A stretch of 20,167 nt of DNA. Origin: a gamma proteobacterium symbiont of Lucinoma myriamae (GTDB taxonomy: Bacteria; Pseudomonadota; Gammaproteobacteria; GRL18). Below are positions 7,926 through 14,690 of the stretch, piece after piece (the stretch's first letter is position 1; every line of letters begins with the position of its first letter). The notes below the pieces were generated by a model. That model was given only the letters and a program-made list of their open reading frames with translations. It ran no database searches and had not been told where the DNA came from. The stretch is from NCBI GenBank assembly GCA_025655635.1, contig JAHXIM010000419.1, positions 1-20,167 on the forward strand. The letters run 5' to 3'. The translations under genes and the position numbers were made by a program.

Positions 7926-8462
7926 ATGGAACAGACTAAAACTATGAATACTTATCTAAGCGCTAAAGAGTTTACCCAGATAAAAACTCTGGGATTAATG
8001 CTATTAATGGCCGTCATTATCAGCGGCTGCGGTTTTCAATTGCGTGGTGATATCGTATTATCAGCATTATATGAGCGTGTTCAGATAGTAGACAAAGGTT
8101 ATTCTGATGTGGGTAAATCATTATCAAAAGCATTAGAAAATGTCGGCAGTAAAATAGTGTCTACACCGGAAGCGGCCACCGCTGTTGTTACGGTACTTTC
8201 TCGCGGCACACAGCGCAGAGCATTAAATGTGGGCGGCAAGCAGGTTCGTGAATATGAACTGCAATTGGATATTACTTTTGTTGTCCAGAATCGAGATGGC
8301 AAACAGCTTTCTAATGCACAAACTGTTAGTGTGGTGCGTAACTTCCAGAATGATCCGAATGATGTCTTAGGCAAGGATAATGAGGAACAGATGATCCGTA
8401 AAGAAATGATGCAGCCCGCTATTATACAAGTGCTGCGTCGTATGAAAGCCATTGCGGAATAA
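7926..8462 (+). CDS. lptE: LPS-assembly lipoprotein LptE
   Basis: An outer-membrane lipoprotein of 178 residues that plugs the LptD barrel and helps insert LPS into the outer leaflet. The hydrophobic stretch and lipobox ISGC place the lipidated Cys at residue 35, followed by the family-typical GFQLRG. The C-terminal half shows YELQLDITFVVQNRDG and RNFQNDPNDVLGKDNEEQMIRKEM, as in LptE. The position between leuS and holA is the standard one. AGGA at 7916-7919, 6 bases before the ATG, supports this start. It gives an unusually long pre-hydrophobic region with two glutamates; the ATG at 7944 is an alternative start. Confidence 0.93.
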   Translation: MEQTKTMNTYLSAKEFTQIKTLGLMLLMAVIISGCGFQLRGDIVLSALYERVQIVDKGYSDVGKSLSKALENVGSKIVSTPEAATAVVTVLSRGTQRRALNVGGKQVREYELQLDITFVVQNRDGKQLSNAQTVSVVRNFQNDPNDVLGKDNEEQMIRKEMMQPAIIQVLRRMKAIAE

Positions 8463-8480
8463 TTTTTAATAAGCCTTGTT

Positions 8481-8511
8481 GTTATAGACATAGTTATAGA
8501 CAAAGTTATAG
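8481..8511 (+). repeat. 12-bp tandem repeat (about 2.6 copies) between lptE and holA
   Basis: GTTATAGACA(T/A)A is repeated at 8481-8492 and 8493-8504, with a partial third copy GTTATAG at 8505-8511. It fills about half of the 73-base lptE-holA gap. It could be slippage, a binding-site array or an unstructured spacer. Confidence 0.7.
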
Positions 8512-8535
8512 GAGCCAGGCTGTTAGTTAACCGTT

Positions 8536-9573
8536 ATGCAAATTAAACCCGAGCAATTAAGAAATGATCTTAAAGCAAGACAGTATCCTGTGTATATGGT
8601 GTGTGGTGATGAGCCATTACAGCATCGCGAAGCAGTGGATATGTTGCGCAAAGCGGCTCATTTTTATGGCTATGAAGAACGGGATGTTTATCATGCTGAT
8701 GCCCATTTTGACTGGAATAATTTGCTTACGGCAGCTAATGAACTTTCTTTATTTGCCAGTAAAAAAATAATTGAAATTCACATGCCTACGGGCAAGCCCT
8801 CTGATAAAGGTGTGGCTTTAATTCAATATTGCGAAAATCTACCTCCTGATATTATTCTCATTATTATTGCCGGTAAGATAGAGGCAGCAACCAAAAAAAG
8901 CAAATGGTATAAAGCAGTTGATGCGGTTGCGGGTATAGTAACTGTCTGGTCAATCGATGGACAGTATCTTAATCAATGGCTGCAGCGGCGTTTACAGGCT
9001 AAGGGCTTAAGTTTACAAACGGATTCATTACAACTAATCAACGATCGGGTTGAAGGTAACTTACTGGCAGCTGATCAGGAGATTGAAAAGCTCAGTCTGT
9101 TGTATACGGTTGCGGGTAGTAAGCAGCTGCTGCCATTGGATTATGAGCAGGTTGCAGAGGCTGTTTTTGATAGTGCCCGCTATAATTTATTTGATCTGTT
9201 TGACTGCGCTTTATCGGGTGATTTAAAACGTGCATCACGAATGCTATATGGTTTGCAGCGAGAAGGGCTGTCGATTATTTTAATTATGTCGTTGTTTGCC
9301 AAAGAAGTTCGTATGTTGGCAAAAATGTCAGCCATTCTTTATGCTGGCGGACAACAAGACAATGTTGAGGTGGCAATGAAAGGCTTTTATATCTTTCCCA
9401 AACGAAAATCGCTGCTGGCTCAGGCTTTACGCAGCAGTCGACCGGAACAATGGCAGCAATTACTTAAACAGCTGTTACAGGCAGATAAAATGGCCAAAGG
9501 TGCTGAACCAGGTGATCCCTGGGATATGATGCAGTTGATTTTAGCTGCTGTTGCGGGTAAAACATATTTGTAA
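8536..9573 (+). CDS. holA: DNA polymerase III delta subunit
   Basis: A protein of 345 residues, the normal length of HolA. The delta subunit opens the beta sliding clamp as part of the clamp-loader complex during replication. The N-terminus MQIKPEQLRNDLKARQYPVYMVCGDEP (in part) is the typical delta start, with the degenerate nucleotide-binding region around YMVCGDEPLQHREA. Later stretches include QWLQRRLQAKGL, RVEGNLLAADQEIEKLSLL, DSARYNLFDLFDCALSGD and DPWDMMQLILAAV. No clear ribosome site precedes the ATG, so it may depend on upstream translation or a weak site. It lies between lptE and proA in conserved order. Confidence 0.95.
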   Translation: MQIKPEQLRNDLKARQYPVYMVCGDEPLQHREAVDMLRKAAHFYGYEERDVYHADAHFDWNNLLTAANELSLFASKKIIEIHMPTGKPSDKGVALIQYCENLPPDIILIIIAGKIEAATKKSKWYKAVDAVAGIVTVWSIDGQYLNQWLQRRLQAKGLSLQTDSLQLINDRVEGNLLAADQEIEKLSLLYTVAGSKQLLPLDYEQVAEAVFDSARYNLFDLFDCALSGDLKRASRMLYGLQREGLSIILIMSLFAKEVRMLAKMSAILYAGGQQDNVEVAMKGFYIFPKRKSLLAQALRSSRPEQWQQLLKQLLQADKMAKGAEPGDPWDMMQLILAAVAGKTYL

Positions 9574-9638
9574 CGCTTAACGCTAATCGATGACTAAAGT
9601 GAAAGAAATAATAATTAAACTATTTAAGTTGGAATAAG

Positions 9639-10901
9639 ATGGATATTAAACAATACATGACCGAGGTGGGTCAACGAGCACGCCAGGCTTCCAGAGCACT
9701 GGTTAAAGCCAGCAGTAATAAAAAAAATAGTGCCTTATTGGCCATTGCTGATTTATTAGAATCATCAATGACATCATTGATCGATGCAAATGATAAAGAT
9801 CTCAAGGCAGGTAAAGAAAGAGGTTTAGATGATGCATTACTTGATCGCTTAGCGCTTAATAAAGAGCGTATTCAGGGGATGGCGGAAGGGCTTCGTCAAA
9901 TTGCTGCATTACCTGATCCAGTGGGCGAAATATCCGATATGAACTATCAGCCATCGGGTCTGCAAATCGGTAAAATGCGCGTGCCATTAGGTGTTATCGG
10001 TATTATTTATGAATCCAGACCAAATGTGACAGCTGATGCAGCTGCTCTGTGTATGAAATCAGGTAATGCTGCTATCTTACGCGGCGGCTCAGAAGCTATT
10101 AATTCTAATCAGGCTATTGCTGCCTGTATAAAACAAGGGCTTGAGCAAGCAGGTCTGCCGACAGATGTTGTACAGGTTATTGAAACCACTGACAGAGAAG
10201 CTGTGGGTGAACTGATTACCATGCAGCAGTATGTTGATGTTATTATTCCTCGCGGCGGCAAAGGCTTAATCGAACGTATCAGCGGTAATGCTCGTGTGCC
10301 TGTGATCAAACACCTTAATGGTATTTGTCATGTTTATATTGATGCTACAGCGGATCGTCAAAAAGCCATTGATATTGCCTACAATGCAAAAACCCATCGT
10401 TATGGTGTTTGTAATGCTATGGAAACCTTATTAATTGATGCTGCTGCCGTGGATGATATTTTGCCTGAACTGGCACAAAAATATGCACAGGAAGGGGTTG
10501 AGCTGCGTTGTTGTGAACGCAGTGCCGCGGTTCTTAGTGAGCAATCGGTAGTTGCCGCCACAGAAGAAGACTGGGATACAGAATATCTGGCACCGATACT
10601 GTCTATTCGCGTGGTTGATGGTATCGATGTTGCGATTGAACATATCTTTGAGCATAGTTCTGGTCACACAGAATCTATCATTACCGAAAACTATACGCTT
10701 GCCAGACAATTTTTAGCCGAGGTGGATTCCAGCTCAGTCATGGTCAATGCCTCTACTCGCTTTGCTGATGGTTTTGAATACGGTCTGGGTGCCGAAATCG
10801 GTATCAGTACTGATAAGATCCATACCCGTGGTCCAGTTGGTTTAGAAGGACTCACCTCGCAAAAATACATTGTTCTGGGTGATGGGCATATTCGAGGCTA
10901 A
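9639..10901 (+). CDS. proA: Glutamate-5-semialdehyde dehydrogenase (gamma-glutamyl phosphate reductase)
   Basis: An enzyme of 420 residues that reduces gamma-glutamyl phosphate to glutamate-5-semialdehyde with NADPH, the second step of proline synthesis. It belongs to the aldehyde dehydrogenase superfamily. The catalytic cysteine is Cys258 in YGVCNAMETLL. Other conserved segments are PLGVIGIIYESRPNVTADAAALC, GNAAILRGGSEAI, VIPRGGKGLI, SSSVMVNASTRFADG and a terminal GPVGLEGLTSQKYI. GGA sits about 5 bases before the ATG. ProA between holA and nadD is a common gammaproteobacterial arrangement. The first enzyme, ProB, is not in the window. Confidence 0.97.
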   Translation: MDIKQYMTEVGQRARQASRALVKASSNKKNSALLAIADLLESSMTSLIDANDKDLKAGKERGLDDALLDRLALNKERIQGMAEGLRQIAALPDPVGEISDMNYQPSGLQIGKMRVPLGVIGIIYESRPNVTADAAALCMKSGNAAILRGGSEAINSNQAIAACIKQGLEQAGLPTDVVQVIETTDREAVGELITMQQYVDVIIPRGGKGLIERISGNARVPVIKHLNGICHVYIDATADRQKAIDIAYNAKTHRYGVCNAMETLLIDAAAVDDILPELAQKYAQEGVELRCCERSAAVLSEQSVVAATEEDWDTEYLAPILSIRVVDGIDVAIEHIFEHSSGHTESIITENYTLARQFLAEVDSSSVMVNASTRFADGFEYGLGAEIGISTDKIHTRGPVGLEGLTSQKYIVLGDGHIRG

Positions 10902-10916
10902 GGGCATTTTGGCAAC

Positions 10917-11573
10917 ATGTCATTGAATTTTAAAGCACCTATAGGGATCTATGGCGGCACCTTTGATCCCGTTCATTATGGGCACCTGAGACCTAATCTG
11001 GAATTGTGTGAAATTTATGCTATGGAGCATGTGCGCTTTATCCCGGCTTTTCAGCCTCCACATCGAGATGAGTCCCAAACTCCGGCCGAACAACGTTGTG
11101 AAATGGTGGCTCAGGCAATTCAGGCAGAACCCCGTTTTGTTTTAGATGATAGAGAAATAAAACGTGGCGGGCCATCTTATACGGTGAATACACTCAAAAG
11201 TCTGCGTCAGGATTACCCCGATAATCCCTTATGTTTATTGATGGGAATGGATGCTTTTTCTGGTATTGATCGCTGGTATCATTGGCAGGAGTTGCTGGAT
11301 TATGCCCATATTATTGTCAGTCAAAGACCAGAAACCGATTTTCATGCCTTTGAGCAATGGCCGACAGCGGTACAAATATTGTATCAGGAACATAAAGGTG
11401 AGCGACAAGCAGTTAGTGACTCATTATGTGGGACGATACGGCTTGAAGCTGTGACGCAATTATCGATTTCAGCTACTGATATTCGCAATAGATTAAAAAA
11501 TAAGCAATCAATCCGCTTTTTAATGCCTGAACCCGTCATAAATCTGATAAAATACTATAATCTCTATACGTAA
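10917..11573 (+). CDS. nadD: Nicotinate-nucleotide adenylyltransferase
   Basis: An enzyme of 218 residues that transfers AMP from ATP to nicotinate mononucleotide, giving deamido-NAD in NAD synthesis. The nucleotidyltransferase signature GGTFDPVHYGH is at residues 13-23 (with the two histidines), and the second ATP-binding motif SISATDIR is at residues 183-190. The C-terminus FLMPEPVINLIKYYNLY is typical. It starts 15 bases after proA with only a weak purine site (GG at 10911-10912), so it is probably co-transcribed and perhaps translationally coupled. Confidence 0.97.
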   Translation: MSLNFKAPIGIYGGTFDPVHYGHLRPNLELCEIYAMEHVRFIPAFQPPHRDESQTPAEQRCEMVAQAIQAEPRFVLDDREIKRGGPSYTVNTLKSLRQDYPDNPLCLLMGMDAFSGIDRWYHWQELLDYAHIIVSQRPETDFHAFEQWPTAVQILYQEHKGERQAVSDSLCGTIRLEAVTQLSISATDIRNRLKNKQSIRFLMPEPVINLIKYYNLYT

Positions 11574-11664
11574 TCTCAATTAGGTAGAGTTGAGAGGTAT
11601 CTCTTACGCTGCCTTATCCCGTATTGCGATCCTAATTAAATAGAAAGAAGGTAATAAAATTTCA

Positions 11665-12048
11665 ATGAATCTTGAGGAATTGAAGGCACTGGCAGTGAAT
11701 GCAGTGGAAGATGTAAAAGCATTTGATGTCAATGTGGTTGATGTTATCGGACGAAACAGTATCACTGATGTGCTGGTGTTTGCCAGCGGTCGCTCCGATC
11801 GACAGGTCAAAGCAATTGCCAATAATGTCGTGCTTGAAGCGAAAAAATCCGGTGTCGCGCCATTAGGTGTTGAAGGCTTAAATACAGGTGAATGGGTGTT
11901 AGTTGATTTGGGTGATGTGGTTGTCCATGTGATGCTGCCGCAGGTTAGAGATTATTATGGTATTGAACGTATGTGGGATGTTGACGATCCAGGCTATGAT
12001 GAAGATCCCAGTTACGATGATGGTTCTGCTTTTAATGACGGTGAGTAA
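11665..12048 (+). CDS. rsfS: Ribosomal silencing factor RsfS
   Basis: A protein of 127 residues from the RsfS/Iojap family, which binds ribosomal protein uL14 and blocks subunit joining in stationary phase or starvation. Conserved elements are DVKAFDVNVVDV, ITDVLVFASGRSDRQVKAIA, GVEGLNTGEWVLVDLGDVVVHV and RDYYGIERMWD. After this core the protein carries an acidic tail of about 20 residues rich in Asp (DPGYDEDPSYDDGS), longer than in E. coli (105 residues). AAGG at 11648-11651 is 13 bases from the ATG, a long spacing. rlmH follows after only 6 bases, as in most bacteria. Confidence 0.95.
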   Translation: MNLEELKALAVNAVEDVKAFDVNVVDVIGRNSITDVLVFASGRSDRQVKAIANNVVLEAKKSGVAPLGVEGLNTGEWVLVDLGDVVVHVMLPQVRDYYGIERMWDVDDPGYDEDPSYDDGSAFNDGE

Positions 12049-12054
12049 TATTTA

Positions 12055-12522
12055 ATGAATATCTATCTGCTGGCCGTAGGCAATAAAATGCCTGACTGGG
12101 TCACTAAGGGATATCATGAATATGCAAAACGCCTCACTAGTGATTGTCAGCTTAAATTAATTGAGATTGTACCTGGAAAACGGGGCAAAAATGCAGATCT
12201 GGTGCGCATCAAAAAATCAGAAGGTGAAAAAATACTGGAGGCAATCCCCAAGGGTTGTCTGGTGATTGCTCTGGAAGTCAAAGGTAAACCCTGGACTACA
12301 CCAGAACTTTCCCGGCAAATGGATCGCTGGTTGCATGGCGGGCAGGATGTGGCTCTGCTGGTGGGAGGACCGGAAGGCTTGAGCGAAGCCTGTGTGGCCA
12401 GAGCAGATGTTTAATGGTCATTATCACCATTAACCTTACCACATCCATTAGTGAGAGTTTTATTGAGCGAACAACTCTATAGAGCGTATAGTATTCTCAA
12501 AAACCATCCGTATCATCGCTGA
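12055..12522 (+). pseudogene. rlmH: rlmH (23S rRNA pseudouridine-1915 N3-methyltransferase) interrupted by one in-frame TAA
   Basis: RlmH is a SPOUT methyltransferase that methylates pseudouridine 1915 of 23S rRNA in assembled 70S ribosomes. Residues 1-119 read normally (LLAVGNKMPDWV, PGKRGKNADLVRIKKSEG, GKPWTTPELS and the SAM-binding GGPEGLS at 104-110), then stop at TAA 12412-12414. Past the stop the same frame continues for 35 codons: WSLSPLTLPHPLVRVLLSEQ, then LYRAYSILKNHPYHR, ending at TGA 12520-12522. That is the conserved C-terminus carrying the SPOUT knot. Counting the stop as one residue gives 155, the length of E. coli RlmH. The shortened 119-residue product would lack the knot and is unlikely to work. 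The lesion fits a single-base nonsense change, a sequencing error or readthrough. The gene is coupled to rsfS and, through TGATG, to yhdE. Confidence 0.9.
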
Positions 12523-13091
12523 TGATATACCTTGCATCCAGCTCACCTCGCCGCAAGGAACTTCTGCATCAAATGGGAGTCTCATTTGATGTTATTCCTC
12601 AATTTTCTGAGGAAGTTCATCAATTAAATGAGTCACCTGAAGCTTATGTTTCCCGACTTGCTCTTGATAAAGCAATTGACGGCTTATCAAGACAGGCTAA
12701 TCAGAAAATTCCGGTTCTGGGTTCAGACACCATTGTTGTTCTTAATGGTAATATTTTAGGTAAACCGAAAGATAAAGAGCAGGCAATTGATATGTTGTTA
12801 AGTCTGTCAGGCCAGACTCATCAGGTTATCACGGCTGTGGCTCTTATCAATGCTCAAAAAACTGAGCAGATACTTTCTAAGACTGAGGTATCATTTTCGA
12901 AACTAAGCCGTTTAATGTGTGAAAATTACTGGAAAAGCGGCGAACCAGCTGATAAAGCTGGTAGTTATGGTATTCAAGGTCAAGGGGCTTTGTTTATCAG
13001 TAATATCAATGGTAGTTATTCTGGTGTGATGGGACTGCCAATCTATGAAACAAGAATTTTATTACAAAAGTTTGATATTCATATGCTTTAA
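12522..13091 (+). CDS. yhdE: Maf-type nucleoside triphosphate pyrophosphatase (YhdE subfamily; dTTP/UTP)
   Basis: A cytoplasmic house-cleaning pyrophosphatase of 189 residues. The YhdE subfamily hydrolyses dTTP, UTP and some modified pyrimidine nucleotides. The Maf signature SSSPRR is at residues 6-11, the likely catalytic Asp69 lies in GSDTIVV, and DKAGSYGIQGQGALFI is the substrate-side motif. I choose YhdE over the YceF (m7GTP) subfamily because of the YGIQGQGA motif and because rng and yhdP follow, as in E. coli. The ATG shares one base with the ancestral rlmH stop (TGATG) and has no clear ribosome site, which suggests translational coupling. Confidence 0.93.
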   Translation: MIYLASSSPRRKELLHQMGVSFDVIPQFSEEVHQLNESPEAYVSRLALDKAIDGLSRQANQKIPVLGSDTIVVLNGNILGKPKDKEQAIDMLLSLSGQTHQVITAVALINAQKTEQILSKTEVSFSKLSRLMCENYWKSGEPADKAGSYGIQGQGALFISNINGSYSGVMGLPIYETRILLQKFDIHML

Positions 13092-13165
13092 GCTTTAATT
13101 GTATAAAGGCTGAGTATGAATCCATTGAATTTACTTATAACGAAGAAATTAAAAGAATAAATAAT

Positions 13166-14626
13166 ATGAGTGATGAACTGCTAATCAATGTAACACCACA
13201 AGAAACAAGAGTGGCTACCGTTGAAAATGGTATGTTACAAGAAGTTGTTATTGAGCGGAGCTGTAAACGAGGTCTGGTAGGTAATATTTATAGGGGTAAA
13301 GTCTGTCGGGTATTACCTGGAATGCAGGCTGCTTTTCTTGAGATTGGTTTACAGCGTACGGCTTTTTTACATCTTTCAGATATTGTTGTTTCCGAGGAAA
13401 AGAAAAATCTACCTCAGGAATTGACCATTGGGGATGTGCTAAGGGATGGTCAGGAAATTCTGGTACAGGTGGTTAAAGATCCAATGGGTACTAAAGGGGC
13501 TCGACTAACGACACATATTACTATTCCTGCCCGTTACCTTGTTTATATGCCGAATTCCAACCATATTGGTGTTTCACAAAAGCTTGAAAGTGATGATGAG
13601 CGAGAGCGTTTAAAAGGTTTGATAAAAAAATATCTGCCTGAATTTAAAGGTGGCGGTTATATTGTAAGAACGGTTGCAGAGGGTATTTCGGAACAAGCTG
13701 TGCATGCAGATATGATCTTTTTAGAGAAACTCTGGTTGTCTATTCAAGAAAATGATAAGGATGCCAATTCGACAAAAATGGTTTATGAAGATCTGCCATT
13801 GGCAATGAAAGTGATGCGTGATATCGCTGACACAGATATCGATGCTATTCGAGTTGATTCCCGTGAAACATTTAATAAAGTGATTAAATTTGCCAATAAA
13901 TTTATTCCAGAACTGGCACCGCGTATCGAATACTATCCTGGTGAACGTCCTATCTTTGACCTTTATGGTGTTGAAGATGAAATTCAGCGGGCATTACAAT
14001 CCAAGGTTAAGCTGAAGTCAGGCGGTTATCTGATCATCGACCAAACTGAAGCTATGACGACTGTGGATATTAATACGGGAGGTTATGTTGGTAACCGCAA
14101 TTTGGAAGAAACTATCTTTAAAACTAATCTGGAAGCCACGCAGTCCATTGTTCGACAATTACGTTTAAGAAATCTTGGCGGCATCATTATTATCGATTTT
14201 ATTGATATGACTGATCCGGAACATCGCCGACAAGTATTGCGGGCTTTTGAAAAAGCCTTAGAGCGTGACCATGCAAAAACATGCATTACAGAAGTGTCTA
14301 ATTTAGGTTTAATTGAAATGACGCGCAAACGAACTCGTGAGAGTTTAGAGCATATTTTATGTGAAGCTTGTCCTGTGTGTAATGGAAAAGGTACGGTTAA
14401 AACCGTAGAAACAATGGCCTTTGAAATCTTTCGTGAAATTATACGTGAAGCACGACAATTTGATACTGAAAAATTATTGGTACTAACCTCTCAAAAAGTG
14501 GGAGACTATTTAATAGATGAAGAATCTTCCTCGATTGCTGAATTAGAAGAATTTATGCAGCTTTCGATTCAGTTGAAAATTGATAACGAATATAATCAGG
14601 AGCAGTATGATGTTGTTCCCATGTGA
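13166..14626 (+). CDS. rng: Ribonuclease G
   Basis: An endoribonuclease of the RNase E/G family, 486 residues (E. coli RNase G has 489). It matures the 5' end of 16S rRNA and cleaves some mRNAs, preferring 5'-monophosphate RNA. The S1 domain lies near residues 35-120 (GNIYRGKVCRVLPGMQAAFLE in part, then RTAFLHLSDI). The DNase I-like catalytic region carries Asp301 (TVDINTGG) and Asp344 (IIIDFIDM). The zinc-link cysteines are Cys402 and Cys405 in CPVCNGKG. There is no long C-terminal scaffold, which separates it from RNase E. The ribosome site is weak (AAAGAA). It lies between yhdE and yhdP in the conserved order. Confidence 0.97.
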   Translation: MSDELLINVTPQETRVATVENGMLQEVVIERSCKRGLVGNIYRGKVCRVLPGMQAAFLEIGLQRTAFLHLSDIVVSEEKKNLPQELTIGDVLRDGQEILVQVVKDPMGTKGARLTTHITIPARYLVYMPNSNHIGVSQKLESDDERERLKGLIKKYLPEFKGGGYIVRTVAEGISEQAVHADMIFLEKLWLSIQENDKDANSTKMVYEDLPLAMKVMRDIADTDIDAIRVDSRETFNKVIKFANKFIPELAPRIEYYPGERPIFDLYGVEDEIQRALQSKVKLKSGGYLIIDQTEAMTTVDINTGGYVGNRNLEETIFKTNLEATQSIVRQLRLRNLGGIIIIDFIDMTDPEHRRQVLRAFEKALERDHAKTCITEVSNLGLIEMTRKRTRESLEHILCEACPVCNGKGTVKTVETMAFEIFREIIREARQFDTEKLLVLTSQKVGDYLIDEESSSIAELEEFMQLSIQLKIDNEYNQEQYDVVPM

Positions 14627-14690
14627 GTTCTTATATAAGAAAGGTATAAAAATAATAACGTGCTATTTATATAAGGCAATAAAATAAGCT

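Noticed and set aside
11574..11664. Regulatory hairpin between nadD and rsfS
   Set aside because: Only a four-base-pair AGAG/CTCT stem is visible, too weak to call.
12412..12414. The rlmH stop as a selenocysteine or pyrrolysine codon
   Set aside because: The codon is TAA, not TGA or TAG, and RlmH is not a known selenoprotein or pyrrolysine protein.
12414..12482. Small ORF starting at the TAATG after the rlmH stop
   Set aside because: It is only 22 codons in another frame over conserved rlmH sequence and has no supporting signal.
12055..12522. rlmH broken by a frameshift or insertion
   Set aside because: The conserved sequence resumes in the same frame right after the TAA and the total length matches the family, so no base is gained or lost.
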